A stretch of 64,000 nucleotides of DNA from Adineta steineri (Eukaryota > Rotifera > Eurotatoria > Adinetida > Adinetidae): assembly GCA_905250115.1 (NCBI GenBank), contig CAJNOI010000019.1, positions 432,030 through 496,029 of the forward strand, read 5' to 3'. How positions within the stretch are numbered: the stretch's first letter is position 1; each line of letters begins with the position of its first letter. The translations under genes and the position numbers were made by a program. Below, piece after piece: positions 22,969 to 34,499 of the stretch. The notes below the pieces were generated by a model. It did no database searches. It worked only from the letters and a program-made list of their open reading frames with translations, and was not told the DNA's origin.

Positions 22969-25917
22969 GTTTGTTAAATAAAACTAATATTTTTCAATCT
23001 ACAGATGAATAGTTCTAAAAATAAAATGAAGTTTTTTACGAATTCAAATGACATATGTGATGAAAAGTACTGAAATATCTAAAGTAATTATATTATTTCT
23101 CTCAATAGATTGTCTTTATTTATAGAGATTCTGCCTTCAATTAAATGAACAAAAATAAAATATATGAGGACACTGTCAGTAGTAATTTTAGGTGCTATAA
23201 GTTTGTCTCTACATCTTTCCTGTAATATTTTTTGTTTAAAAATACAACGCACTACTCTATGATCAACGTATATTTTCCATCTGGAATCATACACTAATTT
23301 ATGTTTGACGTCAAACAATAAAATAAATTTAATTGATTACTAACCATGTACATTTTAGAGGTATATCATAATGAGAATATCACTCATTCATTAACTTGCT
23401 ACAATCCAATAGAATATTATTTTAAGCAACAACTAGAGCGATAAAGTATTATTAGAGTATCTCTTCAATCTATAATATAAATTCTAAACATCCTATTATT
23501 TTAATGAAAATATAATATTCTGTCAATAGTAACATAAACATCATTTTATTCTCGAAAGTTAGTTTTCCGCGCTAGAACCTCTATTCGTCTCGTAATAATC
23601 AATATTGTATCATCTGCAAAAAAATTCAAATATTTTCTAGATATCTTCACCTGTTATTGACTTCTTTTAAGATTGTATTAAAAATGAAGTAATAGCAACT
23701 ACGCAATCTACAATATGACAATATACATAATTTATTAATAAAAGAAAATAGGTTATATTCAACCTTATTCATTAAAGTTTAGTGCATTTCTTTTTGTCGT
23801 ATTGAAATATATATATATAAATAATGCATTCATATTTATTTGTATCTATCTATAATATTCAACGAACAAAGAATTATTTCTTATGATATGCTAAAATTAT
23901 ATTAGCAGTAACGTCGAAGAAATTAAGAAGAGTCAGAGTTAGAAAGACGATAAAAAATGTATCGAATAATATATGACAAGATTTTTTAGATATTGTAAAT
24001 TTACCTTTTCGAAAACAAACCTAATCTGTCAGTTATTTCCAAAATAATGTTCAGATGATTAGTTTTAAATCTGTAAGCTACATATATTCCTTATGTTTCC
24101 ATATTAGTTCAAGTTTTAAGATACTTTCTATGAAAAAACTCTATCTTATAATATCAAGATTATGAAACAAAAGATCGAAGTGATTTTATCAGTTTTCATG
24201 TACTGCTTAAGACAGTGGTTATGCGGAAAAGAGAAATTTCTTTCTCTGAGATAAGGAAAACTATCATCAGGGCGTAAGTCAGGTGTCAGAGCAGGGGGGT
24301 GTAGGGGAGCGTAACCCTAGTTTTTCTATTTCAGTGGTCAAAAAAAGTGAACTTTCTAGAAGCAGCGGGGGCGCAAACCCCTTTTTTCCTATTAGTTTTC
24401 GGAAGCAGAGGGAGGGGGTTATGCACCCCACGCCCCCCCCCCCACTTACGCTACTGACTATCATATGATTAAATTTCTAAATTCACCATCGACAAACTGT
24501 TGATGATTGCCATGTTTGAAGTTTAATTATCACCTAGTGTTTTTTTTTCTTTTTTTATTGATACATTTAATAAAATGAAATGAAATTTATAAATACTATG
24601 TTTTAATTCTATCTTTTACTTTCTTATAAAAGATGTACAGAAATATTTGGAGAAACCAAAGATTTATTTTTCGTCGACAAAAATCTACGTTTAAAAATCG
24701 TGTCTAGAGTTATATTTGTAATGAATATAGCATGTAAATAATATTTACATAACTGTTTAAAATATTGGATTTGTGTTGACTCATAACTTATTTATTCATT
24801 TATCATATCAATTACAATCAAAATCCAATATAGTTAAACTAAAGTAATAGGCATTAACCCTTACAATACCATGCAAGGACATTTTTATCCATATATATCA
24901 ATCATAAAAAATTCAGCTCTGTTTAACCTTATTATTTATATTTTAATTAAACTTAAAAATGTACATTATATATAGATAAACAAGCTGGGAAAGTTCTGAA
25001 CGAACTTGGAGATACTCATAGAGCAAAATAATAAGAAGAAAACAGCTGGAATATACCAAAAATGAAAGAATAGATATAGGTGAATCACACTGTAACATAA
25101 ACTTTTTTCTCATGCAGAAGAAAAAACAGATATTTGATGAAAAAGATGTATTTTATTGATGAAAGAGCTTAAAAAACTGATATCGATCAGTCAAATTTTT
25201 GCATAAAAAAATAGTAATATTTTACTCATAAGAACAAAAATGTTCATGCATAAGTTTAATCGAAGTTTTTGTATGATTAACAGTGCTTTATAAAATAATT
25301 CACTTGATATATACATATGCCAGGAAGATATCACTTACAACACTATTTAATAAGTTGCTTTCATTAATTATATTATCTGTTTTTCAAAAACGCTATTGAA
25401 TAGCACACTTCGGCAAGCATCTATGTCTTGTACTTAGATAAAACATCATTTCCTTTTGAGAAAATAGTTCATTGTATCAGTTCTAATAAAAGAAACATTC
25501 AGCTTACTTCTTCTATTATCAAAATTTAATAAACTTAGAGATTTAAATAAAAGTCTCTTTCAAATTTTATTTTTCAATAAATGATGATTCCTTCCTTTTT
25601 CTCTCCCTCTCTCTTTCTCTTCCTCTTTTCCGTTTACAAAAGATCAAAGTAATGTTTTTCCGTTTTTTTCCTCAATCCGTTTCATCTCAATTTTCTTGAT
25701 ATCAAGTAACTGACTTTTATTCACGTGCCGAAAATTACAAACGTGTCTATCCATATTCGATATCATCAATGTCATTTGTTTGAAAAAAACAAGTAAATAC
25801 ACACACACTGTCTCTCTCTCTTTATATTATATATATATATATTTATTTATTAAACACAAATAAAGAAGAACAAAAAAAAAAGAGAAGAAGACAGAGTAAT
25901 ACAATATAATCTACTGT
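22969..25917. other. 2.9 kb gene-free interval
   Basis: Between the kelch copy 2 start and the 3' end of the prospero gene. AT-rich, with no reading frame of coding quality on either strand. It contains one short hAT-type MITE (24268-24456), a CT-rich tract near 25600-25630 and an AT microsatellite near 25833-25850. It may hold regulatory elements of either neighbour. Confidence 0.5.
24268..24456. mobile_element. hAT-type MITE, 189 bp, perfect 8-bp target duplication
   Basis: The ends are CAGGGCGTAAGTCAGG and, on the complement of the right end, CAGTAGCGTAAGTGGG. Both sides are flanked directly by ACTATCAT (24260-24267 and 24457-24464). The interior is GC-rich with further inverted words (GGGGAGCGTAACCC, GGGGGTTATGCACCCC) and a run of Cs near the right end. 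An 8-bp duplication with CAG ends is typical of hAT elements. The 61-codon frames on both strands are by-products of the palindromic structure. Confidence 0.88.
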
Positions 25918-27847
25918 TCAAATGGAATGAACCCAATGTTCATCTTTAAAAAATTCTGGTATTTGATCATCTAAACGTTGTATAATTTTATAGATACTTT
26001 TTTTCCATGATGGTTCAAGATCTTTTTGTTGTTGTATAGCATGAAAAAATTCTCTTAATGTCGATTGTACAACATCACAAAAACTTAATGGAACCTAAGC
26101 AAAAAAGAAATATTTTTTAACTTATTTATTCTTTAACAAAATGAACCAACATACATCAATTTGATTTGATCGATTATAATGAAGATTAAGTACACGATAT
26201 AAATCTGAATCGGTTGTTATAATTAAATCTTCAACTTTTCGTACACCTTCAGCTAAATATTGTCGAGCATATTTTTCAATTTGTATATAAAAAAATTCTC
26301 TAGAAAAAATAAAAATTGAATTCAAATAAAAATTTCATTTTCATTTTCTTACCGAAAATTTGAGAACCATTTAACTAATTGTGCTGTGATTAATTTATTA
26401 AAACGTACATCAGGAAAATAAACTTTAAGTACGGATGAACTTGGATAACGTGTATAAAAAAACATTAATTTTGCTTTACGTAAATGAAGTGATGTTAAAA
26501 TTGTCACGTAAAAAAGAAGAAGAAAAAAGAGCATATGTTTATTAAGTTAATGATACATTTTTCTATTTGGTGGAAGGTTCGTATTACTCACTCACTCAAT
26601 GTAAGATAGTTAGTCTCTATGACATTTACACTCGATTTATTCTTACTAGAAAAAGGTCATTTCAAGAATACTTATTTGATAAGCATTGTATTCAATTGTT
26701 GACTGTTGTCGTCGATGATTTGATGTTGTTGATTCATACGAATGATTCGATGAACTTTTATCGTCATCGATTAAATCATCATGAGGAATTATTTTTGATC
26801 CTATACGTGGTGATAAACGTGTATCAGTAACCTTAATAAGATATAAAAATATTGCAAAAAAAATTTATTAGAGAAAAAAAAATTCTTACTTTAGTACGAC
26901 GTTTTTTTGGTGTTGATAAATGAAATGGAAATGTCCGATCTGATGATGTATTACCAAATCGAAGTAATGGAGGTGGAGGTGGTGGTGGTGGATAATGATT
27001 AACAAATGAATTATTAAAAAGTATTTGAGAGAAATACGGATGATGATGATGATGAACTGTTTGAGAAAACATTGATGGTAATGGTAAAGGAATTCGTTTT
27101 GTTTCCAAAGCAGCATTTTGTACAGCAGAAAAAAGTTCTTTTTGTAGATTTTCAAGAAATCGAGTCATAGCTATAGGAGATGTAATATTATTTGTACGTG
27201 CTAAATCTTGAATATAATTTAAAAATGGTAAATTATGAGGAGAGAATGGCATGATTGGTGGTTGAGGAATTGGAAGTATATTCTAAGAAAAGAAAAGATT
27301 TGAAAAAATAATGTACATAAATATGCAGTACTTGTTTTTCGTCTTGACTATTAACTTCACCAATTTCTTCTTCAGATGATAAATCTTTATCATCATCACT
27401 TTGATTTTTTTCAGTAAGAAATTGTTGTGGTTTCAATTGTTTTCTTGAACGTTTACTATGATGGTTTTCATTCTCTTCTTCGTCTTCATCATCGTCATCA
27501 CCTTCATCGTCAGCATCGTCATTGACTTTTGATCGTTTAATTAAAAAATCTTTTCCTTGTTGTTGTCGTTGTTCTTCATTATTATTATCAAGATGTGCAT
27601 GTGAACGTTTTTGTTGTTGTATTGAATCATTTGATGTTGCTGCCAATGGTGAAATTGATGATGATGTTGATGGTGATGGTGATGATGCTGATGATTCAAC
27701 TGAACGTTTTTCAATAATTTCTTGTAACATTTTTGTATGTGTAAATGCCATATCATTTAAATGATTTAAATGTTGATGATAACGTGGATCAAAAACTGAT
27801 GGAAGTAGATATGATGAAAAATTTGTTGATGGATTCATATTTTTCAT
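25918..27847 (-). CDS. PROX: prospero/PROX homeobox transcription factor
   Basis: Minus-strand exons: 27847-27332, 27282-26890, 26831-26661, 26507-26353, 26299-26155, 26094-25918, giving 518 residues. The N-terminal half is low-complexity: Ser/Pro-rich, then acidic with a basic nuclear signal (KRSRKQLK), then a His and Pro run. [13 protein letters not shown] is a conserved pre-homeodomain motif. From residue about 361 the homeo-prospero domain reads [54 protein letters not shown] and TLREFFHAI...[11 protein letters not shown], the diagnostic fused domain. Prospero/PROX proteins control neural, sensory and other cell fates. The junction 26661/26507 has no AG acceptor and fits a U12-type AT-AC intron. 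Start: first ATG of the open exon. Confidence 0.93.
26508..26660 (-). other. probable U12-type AT-AC intron in the prospero gene
   Basis: On the minus strand the upstream exon ends CTTGAA and the intron would start ATGACCTTT (U12 consensus ATATCCTTT; positions 5-9 match). It would end in a long pyrimidine run, TTCTTCTTTTTTAC. Joining in phase 0 gives [22 protein letters not shown], continuous with the conserved domain. No AG lies between the last in-frame stop and the conserved block, so a normal acceptor is not available. A standard U2 donor (CTA|GTAAGA) lies 14 bases inside. A branch-like TCATTAAC lies about 39 bases from the end, farther than usual. Confidence 0.65.
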
Positions 27848-30800
27848 TGAATAAACTGAATAATATAAAACAAGAAAAAAAGTGAGAAAGAAATTTTTAT
27901 TATTCGTTAGACAAATAAAGAAATATAAATTTTAACAGTCTCTTATCTCTGTGAACTTTGCTTAAGTTAGAAGTAACATCTCTACGTGCCGTTTCTCAGT
28001 GTTTTTGACATTCACACATCTCTTCCGAGACACTCACCATTTAGCAGTAAATTTATTCTTGACTCGTTCTGATGATTCGTCTGTTTCTTCTTTTTTTCCT
28101 ATGTTGTATATATGTGTGTGTGTGTAGGATCAGATTCTGAAAGAAATAGAAAAAGAAAATCAACCATTCGTAGGGCGTTCTATCTCATAATCTTAAGAGC
28201 AAAAAAGAAAGAGAGAGAGAGAAAAGAAAAGAAAAGAAAAGAAATTTCAACCAATGTCTTTGTTAAGAGTAGAAGAATGTTACAACTAATAGGAAACGGG
28301 AGAACGATGAACAAAGAAAGAAAATGTTTAACGTTTAAGACGAATGAAAAATCAGTGTGCAAATGTGCATCACCTGCTGACATTTTTTATTTTATTTAAA
28401 ATAAGCATCTGCGCATGCTTATGAGATATCGATGGATAAATGATGATCGAAATAACTAGGATACCCTTAAGGCTCTCATATTGTCGTGATGTTTTTTTAA
28501 CATCTTTTCATTCAGATAAGAATTATAGCTGGCTAATGATATTCATGAAAATACATGTTCTATTTTTAAATCAATAATAGATAGAACAAGAGGAATAATG
28601 GCTATTTAGAATATCAGAAGCAATATTTTTCAAATGTCATTGTTATGCTCGATAAAAAAAAGGTATACAAAAATAGAAGATATGCATATTTGAACATCAT
28701 CACTTAGGTGAGAAGATGTGTTAAGTGAGCGTATATATATATATATATAACAAAAAAAACATTTATCTTTGTTTTTTTTTCTCCGCTTCGTTTCCTTTGG
28801 CTTAGTAATAATAATACGGGAAACGAGAAAGTCTCTCTTTTGTGTCCTATGAAGAATTGTCTTGAACCAATTACAGAAAAGTATTCGCCTTGAGGGAAGT
28901 AAACCAACCAATATAGTTTTTTTTTGTGTCTAATGAAAAGAATTTGATTGAATCATTAATGAAGAGGTTCACCTGTAGAAAATTCTCTCTTTTTTTCTGT
29001 TGTTTTGGAATCTTTATAGATCGATGAAATCAAGCGTTAATAATGAGGATCGATCAATTCATATTTTGTTTTCATGGTGATAATAAATTAGGCTCATTAT
29101 AAGATATAATCTGCATATGATGATTATATTGCTCAGCTGTGTCACACTTTTTTCCTTGGCTTATTTTAAAAACATTTAAATATATCCAAGTTGGTGCTAT
29201 TTCCTGTTGTTTCTCCGCCCTTGTCGTCGTTTACAGACAATTTGAAATTTTCTATCGCATCGCTACTCATTTGATTATATTATATATATATATATACACG
29301 CGTGTCTCAACGGTGATGAAATCATTCGTCAATAGGGCGAGGGAGAGAGAGAGAGAAAAAGTTAATTCTCTTCTTTCGTGTGAGCAGATGCCAACGAGTT
29401 ATGTTTTATCTCAAAGAAAATAATCTTCGATATTGATCTCTAGGTATATTTCTCTCTCTATCATTCTTTACCTTTAGTGCGCGAGAATGCGTTCAAGTGA
29501 TCAAACACATGTCAACATAATTTTTTTTTGTTTTCTATAATATATCACCATTCATCTCAAGAATGTTTCAAAATGATGTATTGTCATGCACTGTTGATTT
29601 CTCTTTAACAGATGTATATATTTCTCTAACTCTGTCTTTCTTTTTCCTATTCACTATATTTTATTGGGTAAAAATGGATTTTTATCATCATTTATTCTAG
29701 TCTCGCACAAATGTCATTCTATCATTTCCTTTTTCTCCCTTTTTTTTTACAAAAGAGAAAAAATGCGAGAAGGCTTATTTCTTCCTCTTTCCATAGAAGC
29801 AATGCGAAAGAGTGGCAGCTTTTGATTAAAAGTAAAAGTTGTCTAATGAACTAGACGAGCAAAAAACACACACACATACAATGAATGCATAGACCGAGTG
29901 TGAAATACATCCGCATCACTAATGACATCCCACCAGCACACGTTCTTTGTATAGAGAAATACATGATAGATCATTCCTATAGCTTGAAAATGCAAATTGA
30001 GTCGTTCTTTCAAATCAAGACAAGCGTAGCAAATCCGAAATACATGATAAATGTATTGTAAAAATAAAGGAGAAAACGATAAGGCAAGGTGATATTCCTC
30101 TTCTTCTTCTTCTTCTTCTTTTTGTGCCCATCTGTCGAACAATTCAAAACGATAGACATTCATTTAAAGATAAAGAATAGTAAACGATATTTATTGAATG
30201 AATGAATGAATAAAAAGGATATTTAACCGCTTGTGTATATACGTCAGAGATTAATAAGAGATCGAAGATATTGTTTGACAATTGTCTCTCACTTATGTGA
30301 ATTTTTTGATATCAAAGAATATAAACGTCGTTCCACTTTTAACAACAATAAGACTACTGTATCACTCATCATCATGATGAGGTGTTTGATTGAACATAGA
30401 TATAATAATCATTGCCATGCCGCCGCTGTTCACTTTCGATGCCACTTCACTAACATGATGGCCACATGTGTGTGTGACATACTCAATATGCACGATGTTT
30501 CGAAAGAAAAGACAACATAGTAAAAGGATTGCATGTGTATAGAAGTTAACACGCACATGCTTAACTTGATTAGATATACTAGTGTCCACTTTGATGTATA
30601 AAAGACGGTATATTGTGATTTTATCATTCGTTAGAAAAGATCAACTGCTGATCTACCTGTTGTATATTTATAATAGATACACGTGTATAAAATATAGTGA
30701 ACTTTGCATAAAAGATTTGTAATCAATCAATTAAATCTATTCTTTGATAAGTATCAAATAAAAGAAGATTTTTTTGTTAATGAATGTTAGATATATTTTT

Positions 30801-31137
30801 TTAATTGTGTTCGATTGTAATTCAAGATAGATGCGATTATCATTCATGTGAACAAATTTGATATTTATCAAAAATTTTTACACAGTTGGAGATTTCGATA
30901 GAATATATATGTGTCATTTTCTATCAATAGAATAGTTCTATACTCCATGATCTTCGAGTAATGTAACACATGAATAAACATAGATGTATTTCCCCAAGCC
31001 ATTTATAATTTAATGGAAGGAAGTATTAGAACGGTAAACTTACAGAAAGAAATATTTTTTTTATGTGCCTAGGAAATATACACTTTGTTCTAATGTAAAT
31101 CTAAAATAATCTCTTACGTCAAAGGAATAGAAAATAT
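27848..31137. other. 3.3 kb gene-free interval upstream of prospero
   Basis: This is the largest gap in the window. No reading frame on either strand has exon-like codon use with splice signals. It contains simple repeats: (GT)n near 28110, GA-rich runs at 28206-28240 and 29338-29356, (TA)n at 28731-28749 and 29280-29296, (CTT)n at 30100-30120, and (GAAT)n near 30197-30211. Upstream of a developmental transcription factor it is a natural place for enhancers, but no specific site is claimed. Confidence 0.5.
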
Positions 31138-32354
31138 TTATTTTGATATTTGTTTAATTAAACGATTTGAATAAGCATAAAGTCCTTCACTTGTCTAAAT
31201 TGAAATAAAAATAAAATAGAAGAAGAAGAATTTTTGTATGATATACTTTAACAGCTTCTAATTCTTGTCGAATACGATCAGATTGATTAATTTTAGGAAA
31301 AATTGTTTTTATTTGTATTTGAGATTTATGTAAATCATTTTCAAATTTCATTCCTAAATCTTTGCCTAATTTTGTTTGAAATTTATAATCCGGTAAAATA
31401 TTTTCTAAACGTGGATGAACATTATCACTTTCAAATGCTTCGAATTCTTCATTTTTATTCAAAGGTTTATTCGATGGAATATAATCTATCAAACATTTTT
31501 TCTAAAAACAAAAATATAACAAAGAAAAGTAATACTATACGCTTGTTTCTTACACGATAGGAATTATCTATATCAATATTATTTGTTATTATCTGTAATC
31601 GTTGTTGTTCAACATAGTTTTTAATTGCTTCTTCAGTTGTATAAGGTATTAAACCTTTGGAAATAAGTTCTTGTTCATATTGTTGCTGAGATTGACGTAA
31701 ACGTTGCATATTTTGTTGAAAATTTTGCTAAAAATTTATAGGAGAAGGGAAAGGAAATATTTAAATGAAGTACTTTTCGAAGAATTTTAAAACGATTTTC
31801 TAATGTTGTCCAAAAACGTCTATCATTTAAATAGATTGTATTTGTTTTCATGAGTTTTTGAAGTTTATTATGTAAAGCCAAACCATCAGGTAAATTATCA
31901 GGTAATTGATAAGTAATAATACCTTCTTGTGCTTTAAAATTCCATTCAGTACGTTGTTCATTTTCATCAAGTGAAAATTCACTAATAGTTTTATTTATCT
32001 CTACTGGTTTCACATTCTTTCCAGTTAAATTTGATGAAATTGTACGATATACAGTATCTTTTTCAGTGGATATAAAATTTGATTTATTACCATCGCGAAT
32101 ACTTGAATGTGCAGTAGATTTCGAAACAGTCGGAACGATATTTTTCGAATCAGAAACATTCGTACGAAATGGCCAATGCATTGCCATTTCATCTATAAAT
32201 AATTTCGAGATATTCAATTGAAAATTACAAAAACAAACTTACGATGAAGTTCATTACGATACGTTTCGAAATGTTGAGGAAATTGTGTTTGTGAAAATTT
32301 AGCTGTAGCTATAGGTACTAAATTTTCTAATGATTTACATTTATTTTTAATCAT
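31138..32354 (-). CDS. unrecognised protein, 338 aa, glutamine/lysine-rich helical
   Basis: Minus-strand exons: 32354-32243, 32192-31774, 31727-31554, 31501-31247, 31194-31138. All junctions have GT...AG ends and agreeing phases. The N-terminus reads MIKNKCKSLENLVPIATAKFSQTQFPQHF. A middle block (ITYQLPDNLPDGLALHNKLQKLM...FWTTLENRF) looks conserved, followed by a predicted coiled coil (QRLRQSQQQYEQELISKGLIP). The C-terminus is mixed-charge and ends GLYAYSNRLIKQISK. No signal peptide, membrane helix or zinc motif. A centriolar or ciliary coiled-coil protein is one possibility, from composition only. Confidence 0.7.
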
Positions 32355-33734
32355 TATATAATAGACAAGAGAAAAGAAAGGAATTATTAATTACATTTTT
32401 TTTCTTCCCGCTTTTTACATATACGAAATAAAGCAATAAACATATTTACTAATATTGTCTTCCGAAGAAATTTAAATCAATGCAGGTGATATGAAGTACT
32501 TGATTGGTATCAAAGTAATATTCTTGTTGACGTCTGAATGTCATAATATTACCATTATGTAATACGAACACCTACAGTGGTACGAGTAGGCATTGATAGG
32601 GTCAATAATCAGGAAACACTTCATAACGAGAACGAACTAATATGATAGGATTACATTAGTATTGTCTTCGTATACTTGTCGATAATTTTTATATCTGAGT
32701 TATAATAATATTCCTATAGTAATCATTTTATATATATAGATTAGAAAGATATTAGAATTTGGAGTACATGAGCTATTTATTGATCTTTCTTGGATAAAAT
32801 TCTTCGTTTTTCGATATCATAAAGAACATGTTGATATGTTATATAGGTGAAGAGAGCTACTATCAAAATTTCTCGATATCTTGATTAGTGTTTATTAATA
32901 AGACTTAATAGTTGTCGATAGGAATCCTTTATATATTTGATTGATTTCTACTCAACCTTATTAAATTAAAACCATCAGTAATCTTGTCTGTAACATGGAA
33001 AATGTTCATCATAAGAGTTTGTTTGTTTAACTTATATGTTATACCCTTGACACAGCTTGAACATATGGAAAGTACAAGATAAATAAACTAGCAATAGTTA
33101 CTAGATCAGTAATACTTGTCATCAATTTATCATAATAACATTCTGCTACTATTCAATACATCTTCACATATCATATAGTTCAAGTAACAATAGATAAAAA
33201 CTTCAATAAAGATGTTTAATATATTGCATTAGTGTCAAGATAGTATAATAACTGATTATTTAAATGCATCAAACAACTTTCAACATAGTGCCAATCATCA
33301 GTTCATCTCAATCATCTATGACATAACCTTTTTTTTGCCTTCTATCGTTGTTCTATCACTAATAACAGCTGGAATATTACTGAAGTTTGATCTTGGTATG
33401 GCGCCAAATGAGTGTACGTAATACTAATTGAATTTCTTGCTTTAGCTATTGACTTTGTGTCCTACATCTATGCATATACATAGATATATATGTATAATGA
33501 GACGAGTTCGTTACCCTCATATAAAAACAGAAATATCCAATCGATCATCGGTCGAATGGAAACGACAGAAAAAAATGGAGGAAAAAAAAGAAAGAACTGT
33601 TGACTTTAGTCTGACCGAATAAATCGACGGACGAACTAATGACCTCATTTCTTATTCATTTCAGATATTACACACGAAAGAATAACATACACCGACCAAA
33701 CTATTATACGCATTTCAGTTAAACACAAAGAAAC
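32355..33734. other. intergenic between divergent genes
   Basis: About 1.4 kb between the start of the unrecognised 338-residue gene (-) and the start of the 159-residue gene (+). It should contain both promoters. AT-rich with no coding signal or clear repeat. A TATATATATG run lies near 33486. Confidence 0.45.
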
Positions 33735-34372
33735 ATGGGTGAAAAACGCAAATCTCGTATGACAAATACTGAAAGGTTTGTCTATTGATACATATAAATA
33801 TATATTCTCATAAAATATTTTCTTTAGAGCATCAAAAAAAGAGAAGAAAACTCTAAAATCTGTTGTATCAAGTGCTAGCAATGATGATGTATATCTCTTT
33901 ATTCGTTCATATTCATATTGTATTCATCTAAATTTTAGATTGAAGAACAATCATCAATGCATTCAAATAGCAGTACATCGGATAGTACTAGTCAACAACC
34001 GGTTTGATATTTATATTTATTAAATTTTTCTAATCAGTCATCATTTTTTTTCAATAGTCAATTACACAAGAAATAAATCATACAGAAGAAATCGAAGAAT
34101 CTCAAACAATAACTCCAATTGACGTTGAAAATGAAACAAATGAAGATCAACTTGAATCATCTTCATTAATAAATAATGATAATAAAATATCAATTGAACC
34201 AACAAAATCATGGTGGTCATCACTGGTTCGTCTTTTTCATTTTGGTAATAATACAGCAAATGAAAATAAGAATCAAATCGAAGATCATCAATCATCAACA
34301 TGTCTCGATGGAAGTTATTTAAGTAATATTAAATGTCGTCGATCACTTCATGGAGATTCTTTTATTGGATAA
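33735..34372 (+). CDS. unrecognised small hydrophilic protein, 159 aa
   Basis: Four exons: 33735-33775, 33828-33888, 33939-34001, 34058-34372, all in phase. The protein starts MGEKRKSRMTNTERASKKEKK, a basic stretch that could be a nuclear signal. A Ser/Thr-rich then acidic middle (EEIEESQTITPIDVENETNEDQ) follows, then an aromatic patch (SWWSSLVRLFHFGN) and a basic C-terminal motif (CRRSLHGDSFIG). It seems largely disordered. The WWSSLVRLFHF patch could be a short amphipathic or docking helix. I do not recognise the family. Splicing in four exons with consistent phase supports a real gene. Confidence 0.68.
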
Positions 34373-34462
34373 AATAAAAATCGTTTCATAAACATCTTTT
34401 TTTTTGATTTTGTTAGATTATATTTGTGTTCTACTTAATCAATAAAAAAAAAAAATAAATAA

Positions 34463-34476
34463 ACACACACACACAC
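34463..34476 (+). repeat. AC dinucleotide microsatellite
   Basis: A short (AC)7 tract in the 127-base gap between two convergent genes, probably within a 3' UTR. Confidence 0.8.
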
Positions 34477-34499
34477 GGAATTTATTTGACTGTAAATTA

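Noticed and set aside
24279-24468. Open frames on both strands
   Set aside because: They mirror each other because the MITE is palindromic; no coding signal.
26349-26534. Reading the prospero homeodomain exon as a separate gene starting [10 protein letters not shown]
   Set aside because: The leader is the pyrimidine tract of the intron, and conserved homology begins only at [10 protein letters not shown]. The exon joins upstream exons in phase through the AT-AC junction.
27522-27764. 80-codon frame antisense to the prospero first exon
   Set aside because: Shadow of a real coding exon; Cys/Asp runs arise from CAA/GAT repeats on the coding strand.
28112-30627. Several open frames of 65-106 codons upstream of prospero on both strands
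   Set aside because: Rich in simple-sequence translation (Lys/Arg/Glu, Ser/Leu/Phe), no splice logic and no recognisable domain.
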